DNA from: Bradyrhizobiaceae bacterium
GTDB taxonomy: Bacteria > Pseudomonadota > Alphaproteobacteria > Rhizobiales > Aestuariivirgaceae
Direction: 5' to 3'
DNA length: 44,289 nucleotides
NCBI GenBank assembly: GCA_947475225.1
Contig: CANJMQ010000029.1
Coordinates: 1 to 44,289 of the forward strand
The position numbers and the translations under genes were made by a program. Below are positions 1 to 7,152 of this stretch, in pieces. How positions within the stretch are numbered: the first letter of the stretch is position 1; each line of letters opens with the position of its first letter. The notes under the pieces are model-generated. The model did no database searches and was not told the DNA's origin. It saw only the letters and a list, made by a program, of their open reading frames with translations.

Positions 1-389
1 GGCGCCGCGGTATCGCGCGCAATGAGGATGTACGGGAACGACTTGTCGTCGCGCATCAGCACGTTGAAGCGCGGACGGAAGCGCTTAATGAGGTTGGCTT
101 CGAGCAGCAGCGCCTCGGCCTCGGTGGAGGTGGTCACGAACTCCATGTTGGCGGTCAGCGAGATCATGGTGGCGATGCGCGCCGTGTGCCCCCAGGCGCG
201 GGTGTAGTTCGAGACGCGGTTCTTCAGGTTCCGTGCCTTGCCGACATAGATGACATCGCCCTTGGCGTCATACATGCGGTAGACGCCGGGCCTGGCCGGA
301 AGCCGCGACACGAAATCGCGAATGAGATCGGTGCCCCGCGCGTCAGGAACGGGCGACTCGTCTGGTGCCTGGGAGGGTTCGGACGTCAT
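1..389 (-). CDS. uvrC: UvrABC system protein C (N-terminal part, runs off left edge)
   Basis: UvrC makes both incisions around a bulky DNA lesion in nucleotide excision repair, acting with UvrA and UvrB. Only the first 129 codons are in the window. They contain the GIY-YIG nuclease domain: [10 protein letters not shown] at about residue 35, then [14 protein letters not shown], the form in which this family carries its GIY...YIG core. Further on come [19 protein letters not shown] and [18 protein letters not shown], both typical UvrC blocks. The ATG at 387-389 is followed by a polar leader of about 30 residues before the nuclease domain, common in alphaproteobacterial UvrC. The reading frame is open to base 1. 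The UvrB-binding and RNase H-like halves lie outside the window. Family assignment is near certain. Confidence 0.95.
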   Translation of the reverse strand, partial: MTSEPSQAPDESPVPDARGTDLIRDFVSRLPARPGVYRMYDAKGDVIYVGKARNLKNRVSNYTRAWGHTARIATMISLTANMEFVTTSTEAEALLLEANLIKRFRPRFNVLMRDDKSFPYILIARDTAA

Positions 390-445
390 GTGGCTTTCTT
401 ACATCCCTCCTCCTCACTTGGCGAAGGCTGTGCCATTGCGCAACG

Positions 446-476
446 AAAAACCGGCACCCCAAGGGAGCGCCGGTTT
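446..476 (-). terminator. Rho-independent terminator of the BA14K gene
   Basis: On the minus strand, an 8-bp GC-rich stem (arms 469-476 and 448-455) with further partial pairing of CCC and GGG inside the loop is followed by a run of five T. It begins about 30 bases past the BA14K stop codon and just before uvrC, so it probably separates the two transcripts. Confidence 0.75.
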
Positions 477-508
477 CCGGTCTCAGTTTCCGATCCGGGC
501 GTTGAGCC

Positions 509-973
509 TCAGTAGGGGCTGACGCACTTGCGGACCTGGCCGCTGTTGGAAATCCACGTATTGTTGCGTCGATTGTAGGAACGGTAGCGGCTCTCGCACC
601 ACGCCACGTGGCGGCTGGAATGGCTGCCGGCAATGGCGAGGCCAACGCCCACACCCACCGCCGGGGCGATCCACCACTGATTGGAATACCAATAGCCATT
701 GTAGCGGTAGCGGCAATAGTTGGTCCAACCATTGCAGCGGCGGCCATAGCTATGGTTCCAATAGGGGCGGTGGTTGTAATATGGGCGGTGGTGATAATTG
801 CCGTGGTAGCTGCCATGGCCACCGTTGTACCTGACGTCCGTGATGGACGGCGATACGGCCCCGGACTGCAACCCTGGCTGGATGATGATCGGAAAGGCAG
901 ATGCCTGCGTGCCCGAATAACCGATCATGCCCGCGACCAGCGTCACAAGCATCAAGAAGCTGGCTCTCAACAT
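509..973 (-). CDS. BA14K family protein, secreted or membrane-anchored
   Basis: A 154-residue envelope protein. It has an N-terminal signal sequence (LMLVTLVAGMIGYSGTQASA, roughly residues 7-26), then a long His/Tyr/Asn/Trp-rich low-complexity stretch, a hydrophobic Gly/Val/Ala segment near residue 105, and a C-terminal BA14K block (HVAWCESRYRSYNRRNNTW... CVSPY). BA14K proteins are typical of Hyphomicrobiales; the Brucella member is immunoreactive and has been described as lectin-like. The start at 971-973 was chosen over upstream in-frame ATGs at 1003 and 1024 because AGGAGG lies at 984-989, ten bases before it, and because it places the signal peptide at the N terminus. It is monocistronic with its own terminator. 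Function here is unknown beyond an envelope location. Confidence 0.88.
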   Translation of the reverse strand: MLRASFLMLVTLVAGMIGYSGTQASAFPIIIQPGLQSGAVSPSITDVRYNGGHGSYHGNYHHRPYYNHRPYWNHSYGRRCNGWTNYCRYRYNGYWYSNQWWIAPAVGVGVGLAIAGSHSSRHVAWCESRYRSYNRRNNTWISNSGQVRKCVSPY

Positions 974-1233
974 GTACAGTGTACCTCCTGAATATCCGCG
1001 CATCGTGAATTTCTGCGCATTCATTCAAAAAGCACGCCAAAAGTGTTGTTTCAACTGAAAGTTCTGCCTATCGGGAGATGTCGGAAAAACAACAACTATA
1101 GATTGAAAAAACCGATTTTCTCGCACCCGCAAGCCTACTATTGTGGCCTTGCGGGCCGCAGGGAGAGCGGGTGGCTGAGACCATCAAACTGCCACCACTG
1201 CCACAGCTAAGCGAAGCCTGGTGCAGGAGGCGC

Positions 1234-1632
1234 CTATCGCTGGCGCTCGATCTCCACGCCCACACTGCGGGCGTTCTTGATGATGTCCGGCTTTTCGACG
1301 CGCACGCGGGCGGCCATCACGCGCTTGTCCTTGAGGCAGGCGGCGGCGATCTTCTCGCACAATGTTTCGACGAGATTGATGTGGCCATCGGCGATGATCT
1401 GCTCCACCTTCTTGACCACGATCTCGTAGGAGACGACGTGGCCGATGTCATCGCTCTGCGGGCCCTTGCCCTCGCTGACGGAGAGGTCGATGTTGACGAT
1501 GATGCGCTGCGGATCGGTCTTCTCGTGCTCGTAGATGCCGATCAGTGCCATCAGGTCGAGGTCGCGCACGAAGACGTGGCGCAGGCCCGAGACGGCACTT
1601 GCCACGTGATGGCTGATCATCGGCTTCTTCAT
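1234..1632 (-). CDS. folB: Dihydroneopterin aldolase
   Basis: FolB converts 7,8-dihydroneopterin to 6-hydroxymethyl-dihydropterin in folate synthesis, in the cytoplasm. The 132-residue length is normal for the family (about 120). Family features visible are IGIYEHEKTDPQRI near residues 31-43 with the pterin-site Glu35, Tyr69 in VSYE, the VETLCEKIA block at 88-96, and the catalytic-type Lys114 in VRVEKPD. The ATG at 1630-1632 overlaps the stop of the upstream SDR gene as ATGA, so the two are probably translationally coupled. It is the last gene of a six-gene minus-strand operon. I see no clear terminator in the 260 bases between it and the BA14K start. Confidence 0.93.
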   Translation of the reverse strand: MKKPMISHHVASAVSGLRHVFVRDLDLMALIGIYEHEKTDPQRIIVNIDLSVSEGKGPQSDDIGHVVSYEIVVKKVEQIIADGHINLVETLCEKIAAACLKDKRVMAARVRVEKPDIIKNARSVGVEIERQR

Positions 1633-2384
1633 TCATTCACCTCGACGACGTCCGGCGTCTGCCAGACAAGATGCTGACCGCCATCCAGCGCGATCATCTG
1701 CCCCGTCAGCGACGGTTGTGACAATATGAATTTGACGGCAGCGGAAATCTCCTCTGGCGACGTGCCGCGGCCCAGAAGCGTCAGTTTCGCCTGTTTGTCG
1801 AACTCCGCCTGGTCCATGCGGGCGGAGGGAAGTGCGGGGCCGGGGCCGATGGCATTGACGCGGATGTTGGGCGCCAGCGCCTGGGCCAGCGTGCGGGTGG
1901 CGGTCCACAGCCCTGACTTTGACGTGGTGTAGGAGAAGAACTTCGGGTTCAGCTTCCACACGCGCTGATCGATGATGGAGATTATGTTGCCTTCCTCATC
2001 GGCGGGCAGTTGCCGGGCGAATGCCTGCGACAGGAAGACCGGGGCGCGCAGGTTGGTGTCGAGATGCGCGGCCCAGCTTTCCTTGGTGATGGAGCCCACC
2101 TCGTCGGGCTCGAACAACGAGGCATTGTTGATGAGACAGGTGAGGCCGCCGAAGGCTGCGGAGGCTTCCGCCACCAACCGGTCCGGCACATCGACTTCAG
2201 AGAGATCACCACGCACGATGACGGCCTTGCGCCCGCTGCGGCGAATCTCGGCGGCAACCTCTTCAGCCTCGGCGAGCGAGGCGTTGCAGTGGACGGCCAC
2301 GTCCCAGCCGTCCCTGGCAAGATCGAGCGCCAGCCTGCGACCGATGCGTTTGGCGGAACCGGTGACGAGAACGGATTTCTTCAT
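1629..2384 (-). CDS. SDR oxidoreductase, pteridine reductase/FolM-like
   Basis: Short-chain dehydrogenase of 251 residues. It has the NADP-binding motif TGSAKRIG (residues 8-15), NNAS in the central sheet, and the catalytic YTTSK (Tyr-x3-Lys). The TGSAKRIGRRLA form resembles pteridine reductases (PTR1) and FolM, in which an Arg follows the glycine-rich turn. Direct coupling to folB supports a role in reducing a pterin such as dihydromonapterin or dihydrofolate, but this is inference; SDR substrates cannot be read from sequence alone. The start at 2382-2384 is fixed by an ATGA overlap with the cupin stop. An upstream in-frame start at 2444 would put 20 non-homologous-looking residues ahead of the Rossmann fold. 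Confidence 0.85.
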   Translation of the reverse strand: MKKSVLVTGSAKRIGRRLALDLARDGWDVAVHCNASLAEAEEVAAEIRRSGRKAVIVRGDLSEVDVPDRLVAEASAAFGGLTCLINNASLFEPDEVGSITKESWAAHLDTNLRAPVFLSQAFARQLPADEEGNIISIIDQRVWKLNPKFFSYTTSKSGLWTATRTLAQALAPNIRVNAIGPGPALPSARMDQAEFDKQAKLTLLGRGTSPEEISAAVKFILSQPSLTGQMIALDGGQHLVWQTPDVVEVNE

Positions 2385-2752
2385 GCTGAGGGCTTGGGCT
2401 GCAGGATGACGTAGTGCTTCTTGACCTTCTTCACCGTCTCCCACGTCCCCTTGAAGCCGGCGGGAATGATGAAGGCATCGCCCTTCTTCAGCGTCCAGGA
2501 CTTGCCCTCCTCATTGGTGAGGATCGCCTTGCCCTCGATGAAGTGGCAGAACTCCCACTCCGAATAATCGACCTTCACCTTGCCGGGGGTCGATTCCCAG
2601 ATGCCACAATAGAGGCGGTCGTCCTCGCCGGTGAAGTGGTTCCAAGTTCGCGTGTGATACTTGCCCTTGACGAGTTTTTCCGTGTCGGGCTTGCCCTTCT
2701 CGGGTTCGGGCGCATGCTTGCCCTTGCTCTTCATCACCAGAATGTCGGCCAT
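2381..2752 (-). CDS. Cupin domain protein (Cupin_3 / DUF861 type)
   Basis: A 123-residue single-domain cupin. The visible core is GIWESTPGKVKVDYSEWEFCHFIEGKAILTNEEGKSW followed by LKKGDAFIIPAGFKGTWETV. This is the (S)-ureidoglycine aminohydrolase-like Cupin_3 pattern, in which a Trp-Glu-Phe-Cys-His segment supplies metal-ligand positions. The substrate is unknown; the folate-operon setting does not settle it. A GAGG lies about nine bases ahead of the ATG at 2750-2752, only nine bases after the CCA-adding enzyme's stop. The first 40 residues are Lys/Glu/Pro-rich and probably disordered. The family call is solid, the function is not. Confidence 0.85.
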   Translation of the reverse strand: MADILVMKSKGKHAPEPEKGKPDTEKLVKGKYHTRTWNHFTGEDDRLYCGIWESTPGKVKVDYSEWEFCHFIEGKAILTNEEGKSWTLKKGDAFIIPAGFKGTWETVKKVKKHYVILQPKPSA

Positions 2753-2761
2753 GTCAGTCCC

Positions 2762-3943
2762 TCATGTCAGTCGTTTCAACAGCTCGTCGCGGCTCGGCTG
2801 AAAGTCGGAGGCGACCCACCAGTCCTCGAGCTTATTCAGCACTACGCCGATTTCGGGTCCGGGGCTCATGCCCGCCGCAAGAAGATCGCGGCCTGCCACC
2901 GGCAAGGTAGGAATGGGCCAACGGTTGGGCAGGTCCAGCAAGTCTTTCCAGCCCGGGTCATCAAGCGGCGCATCGGAGCGGGCCCAGGCAACATGGACCA
3001 GGTCGCGCCAGGCCTGCGCCCCATGCTGGTAGAGGATGATGCGCTGCTCTTGCGGGCGCAGGCCGGGCGATGGTGGCATAAGCGAAACAATGGCTTCAAG
3101 GCGATTGGCTTCATGGTTCGACAGCCGCAAGCGCGCCGGCATGGCGGGCGGATCCTGCGCGAGGACGGCCAGCTGCAATACTGGGTCGGGCGGCAGCCGC
3201 TCCAGCACACGCCAGTCTTCCGTATACGGAATAAGATGCGAAAGAATGCCGCCGCTGGCCATCAGCTGCAGCGTTTCGACAGCACCTGGTGCGCCCATCA
3301 GCTTGAACATTTCCTGCCGGATGCGCTCCGCCGAGAGACCATCGAGGCCGGCCTTCAGGCGTGTGCAGGCTTCAAGCCCCGCCGCATCAGGCGTGCCGTG
3401 CCCATAACGCGCATGGAAGCGGAAGAAGCGGAGGATGCGCAGGTAATCCTCGGTGATGCGCTGGTCAGGATCGCCGACGAAGATCACGCGGCGGCGCTGC
3501 ACGTCAGGCCAGCCATCCACGAAATCATAGATCATGCCGCGCGCATCGCAGTAGAGCGCATTCATCGTAAAGTCGCGCCGCTCCGCATCGGCTTGCCAGT
3601 CGCCGGTGAACTTCACCTTGGCGCGGCGGCCGTCGGTCTCGACGTCATGGCGCAGCGTGGTGACTTCGAAGGGGTGGTGATCCACCACCACCGTCACAGT
3701 GCCGTGCTCGATGCCAGTGGGATGCACGCTCATGCCCACGGCGGTGCAGGCCGCCGTCACTTGCTCGGGTGACAGCGTGGTGGCGACGTCCACCTCCGTC
3801 ACCGGCTCGCCCAAGAGCGCGTTGCGCACCGCACCGCCCGCCACGCGGCCCTCGCCGCCCGCCTTGCCAAGTGCGGCGAACAGCCGCTGCAGCGCGGGAT
3901 CGGCGAGCCACGCCTCGGCGGCAAGTGAAGGAAGATTCGTCAT
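2762..3943 (-). CDS. cca: CCA tRNA nucleotidyltransferase
   Basis: Adds or repairs the 3' CCA end of tRNAs (class II poly(A) polymerase/CCA-adding family). 393 residues, normal for alphaproteobacteria. Motifs in order: the nucleotidyltransferase head VAGGAVRNALLGEPVTEVDVATT (residues about 33-55), RRDFTMNALYCD for sugar recognition, and GDPDQRITEDYLRILRFFRFHARYG, the neck motif. The catalytic pair reads E-V-D where D-x-D is more usual, a conservative change also seen in relatives. The start at 3941-3943 is fixed by an ATGA overlap with the upstream Nudix stop; 19 further in-frame codons upstream lie inside that gene and are not needed. It sits in the middle of the operon. Confidence 0.94.
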   Translation of the reverse strand: MTNLPSLAAEAWLADPALQRLFAALGKAGGEGRVAGGAVRNALLGEPVTEVDVATTLSPEQVTAACTAVGMSVHPTGIEHGTVTVVVDHHPFEVTTLRHDVETDGRRAKVKFTGDWQADAERRDFTMNALYCDARGMIYDFVDGWPDVQRRRVIFVGDPDQRITEDYLRILRFFRFHARYGHGTPDAAGLEACTRLKAGLDGLSAERIRQEMFKLMGAPGAVETLQLMASGGILSHLIPYTEDWRVLERLPPDPVLQLAVLAQDPPAMPARLRLSNHEANRLEAIVSLMPPSPGLRPQEQRIILYQHGAQAWRDLVHVAWARSDAPLDDPGWKDLLDLPNRWPIPTLPVAGRDLLAAGMSPGPEIGVVLNKLEDWWVASDFQPSRDELLKRLT

Positions 3944-4569
3944 GTCGGTTCGTACATCAGGCGATAAAGGTTGCGGATCATGCCGGCGGTGGCACCCCAT
4001 ATGTAGCGCCCCTGCCAGGGCATCGCATAATAATAGCGTGTATGGCCCTGCCAGTCCCGCGAATGAAGCTCATGGTTGGCGGGGTCCATCAGGAAGGCCA
4101 GCGGCACCTCGAAGACGTCCTTCACCTCCGCCTCCTGCGGCATCACAGAGAAGCCCGGCCGGACGAAGGCCACCACCGGCACGACGCGGTAGTTGGTGGA
4201 GGTGAGATAGGTATCGAGAAATCCGACGGGCTCCACGAAGGAGGGCGAGATGCCGGTCTCTTCCTGTGTCTCGCGCAGGGCAGCTGCCACGGCATCCGTG
4301 TCCGTGTCGTCGATTCGCCCACCGGGGAATGCGATCTGCCCGGCATGGCGGCGCAGATGCGGCTGGCGTTCGGTGAGCAGCAGGTGAAGGCCGTCCTCGC
4401 GCGGCACCAGCGGCACCAGCACGGCGGCAGGCTTCGGTTCCTCATTGTCAAGGATCATCCGCGCCGTGGGGTTCAGGTCGTCGTCACTGAAACTGTGATG
4501 GGGCGGGGCCGCGGCATGAAGCCGCCGGGCCGCGAGCGCACGGAAATCCGCCTCGGCGATGCGGCTCAA
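3940..4569 (-). CDS. Nudix hydrolase, CoA pyrophosphatase (NudL/YeaB type)
   Basis: A 209-residue Nudix protein predicted to cleave coenzyme A or acyl-CoA to phosphopantetheine and 3',5'-ADP. The NudL-specific block LLTERQPHLRRHAGQIAFPGGR (about residues 68-89) precedes a Nudix box reading GGRIDDTD...AAALRETQEETGI, with Asp where the general box has Glu, which is usual for this subfamily. The start appears to be TTG at 4567-4569, overlapping the DUF1285 stop (TTGA); no nearby ATG keeps the N-terminal region. DUF1285, NudL and CCA enzyme occur together in many alphaproteobacteria, so this order is probably conserved. Confidence 0.9.
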   Translation of the reverse strand: MSRIAEADFRALAARRLHAAAPPHHSFSDDDLNPTARMILDNEEPKPAAVLVPLVPREDGLHLLLTERQPHLRRHAGQIAFPGGRIDDTDTDAVAAALRETQEETGISPSFVEPVGFLDTYLTSTNYRVVPVVAFVRPGFSVMPQEAEVKDVFEVPLAFLMDPANHELHSRDWQGHTRYYYAMPWQGRYIWGATAGMIRNLYRLMYEPT

Positions 4570-5147
4570 GAGGCGATCCCGATCTCGGCAGCCTTCTGCA
4601 TCGGGTAGAAGTGGCCCGATGACCAGACACCGAACCAGCCATCTTCCACCATGCCCACAGCGGCAAGGTCATAGAAAAGCGTCCGGCTGACCAGCGACTC
4701 GAGTCCGTCGCGCACCAGCACATAGGGCTTGAGCCCCCCCGTGCCATCCTCCTCCGCAAAGCGCAGGGGATGAGCCTCGCCGACCGTCACCTCGTCATCC
4801 ACATTGGTCTCGATATGGATGATCTGGTGGCGGCCCTCGCCCTCAACGTGCATCCGGATGGCGGTGAAGGGCGCGTCATCAACCCGGATGCCGACCTTCT
4901 CCACCGGGGTGACGAGATAGTATTTACCGTCAGCGTCAAGCCGCAGCACCGAGGCGAACAGCTGGACCAGCGGTTTGCGGCCAATCGGCGAGTTCATGTA
5001 GAACCACGTGCCGTCCTGGGCGATGCGCATGTCGATGTCGCCGCAGAAGGGTGGATTCCACAGGTGGACAGGTGGCGGCCCCTTCGCCTTCCGCGCCTCG
5101 CCCAGCCCCTTCAGGGGATTGCTCGCATCTCGCTGATCCGTGTTCAT
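4566..5147 (-). CDS. DUF1285 domain-containing protein
   Basis: Conserved protein of 193 residues and first gene of the minus-strand operon ending in folB. Recognisable DUF1285 segments are PPVHLWNPPFCGDIDMRIAQDGTWFYMNSPIGR near the N terminus, LVTPVEKVGIRVDDAPFTAI in the middle, and VLVRDGLESLVSRTLFYDLAAVG near the C terminus. No enzymatic function is established for the family as far as I know. The ATG at 5145-5147 is preferred to a TTG 22 codons upstream, because the family homology begins well after it and the extra residues look non-coding. The ribosome site is weak. The 123 bases separating it from moxR must hold divergent promoters, but I could not pick convincing boxes. Confidence 0.85.
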   Translation of the reverse strand: MNTDQRDASNPLKGLGEARKAKGPPPVHLWNPPFCGDIDMRIAQDGTWFYMNSPIGRKPLVQLFASVLRLDADGKYYLVTPVEKVGIRVDDAPFTAIRMHVEGEGRHQIIHIETNVDDEVTVGEAHPLRFAEEDGTGGLKPYVLVRDGLESLVSRTLFYDLAAVGMVEDGWFGVWSSGHFYPMQKAAEIGIAS

Positions 5148-5270
5148 TTTCGTGTCATTACAGTTGAGTCGGACTGTCCTTCCCGCCTCTTTTAGGCCAT
5201 TCTCGGTCGGCAAGGATCAAATCAATTGAGCGGGCCGTCGGCAAGGCGGTCCCATACGATAGTGAGTGCA

Positions 5271-6269
<999 letters not shown>

Positions 6270-6273
6270 GCTG

Positions 6274-7152
6274 ATGTCATCCACCAACGCCCTCACCCTT
6301 GCTGACCGCGCGGCAGCCCGAGCCAGCGCGCTGCCTCCGCTTCTGATCGAGGCTGAGCGCATCGCTGCGACCGTCATCCTTGGTGAGCATGGCAGAAAGC
6401 GTGCCGGGCCAGGCGAATCCTTCTGGCAATACCGTCCCTACAGTTTCGGCGACTCAACGCAGCGCATCGACTGGCACAAATCGGCCCGCTCGACCCACGT
6501 CTATATCCGCGAGAATGAGTGGGAGGCCGCCAACACGCTGTGGATCTGGTCATCGCCATCCGTCTCGATGACCTTCCGCTCCCACCTTTCACAGGTCACC
6601 AAGGGTGAGCGCGCACAGCTGCTGATGCTGGCGCTTGCCGCGATGGCGCTGCGGGGAAATGAGCGGGTGAGTGCGTTGGGCTCGCCCTATGCGCCGGACC
6701 ACACGCGCATCCAGCTCGTGAGGATCGCCGATTGGTTTCTCAGGTCCGAGGGACCGGCACTCCCGTCCTTCACCCGCATGCCGCGCTTCTCTGGCGCCGT
6801 CATGGCGGGTGACTTCTTCGAGACGCCGGAACAGATTGCCAGTGCCATCACCCCGGTCGCTGCGGCGGGCGTGAAGGGCCACCTCGTGCAGGTGGTCGAT
6901 CCGGCTGAGGAAACGCTGCCCTATTCCGGCCGCGTCGAGTTTCAAGACATGGCGGGGCCACTGAAGTTCCTGTCCTCGCGCACCGAGACGCTGCGCGACG
7001 CCTATGCCGCGCGGCTTGCCGAACATCGCGCGGCCCTGCGCGAGCTGTGCCGCAGGATCGGCTGGACCTTTCTCGTCCACCGGACCGACGAGCCGCCGGC
7101 GCGCACCCTTCTGACCCTTCACGCCCTGATTTCAGGCGGGGCTGGCCGATGA
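6274..7152 (+). CDS. DUF58 domain-containing protein
   Basis: A 292-residue soluble protein with the DUF58 hallmark ESFWQYRPYSFGDSTQRIDWHKSARSTHVYIRENEWE (about residues 47-83), in which GDS..RIDW and SAR are invariant in the family. The rest is a vWA-like alpha/beta fold with a degenerate metal site: the position corresponding to DxSxS reads WIWSSPS. DUF58 proteins are almost always beside moxR and probably are its direct partner. Start ATG at 6274 lies four bases after the moxR stop codon. The gene ends in an ATGA overlap with the next, so the unit is probably co-translated. Confidence 0.9.
   Translation: MSSTNALTLADRAAARASALPPLLIEAERIAATVILGEHGRKRAGPGESFWQYRPYSFGDSTQRIDWHKSARSTHVYIRENEWEAANTLWIWSSPSVSMTFRSHLSQVTKGERAQLLMLALAAMALRGNERVSALGSPYAPDHTRIQLVRIADWFLRSEGPALPSFTRMPRFSGAVMAGDFFETPEQIASAITPVAAAGVKGHLVQVVDPAEETLPYSGRVEFQDMAGPLKFLSSRTETLRDAYAARLAEHRAALRELCRRIGWTFLVHRTDEPPARTLLTLHALISGGAGR

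Noticed and set aside
974-1233. Possible tRNA or small RNA between folB and the BA14K gene
   Set aside because: I looked for tRNA arms and a CCA end and found none. A short GC palindrome near 1150 (TGCGGGCCGCA) has no loop and no T-run.
2414-3772. A 452-codon open frame on the plus strand
   Set aside because: It lies wholly antisense to the CCA-adding enzyme, cupin junction included, and has no recognisable domain. In high-GC DNA such frames arise from the codon bias of the real gene.
3780-3860. Loss of a catalytic residue in the CCA-adding enzyme (E-V-D for D-x-D)
   Set aside because: Glu at the first position is a conservative change found in other members, and all other motifs are intact, so I do not consider the enzyme defective.
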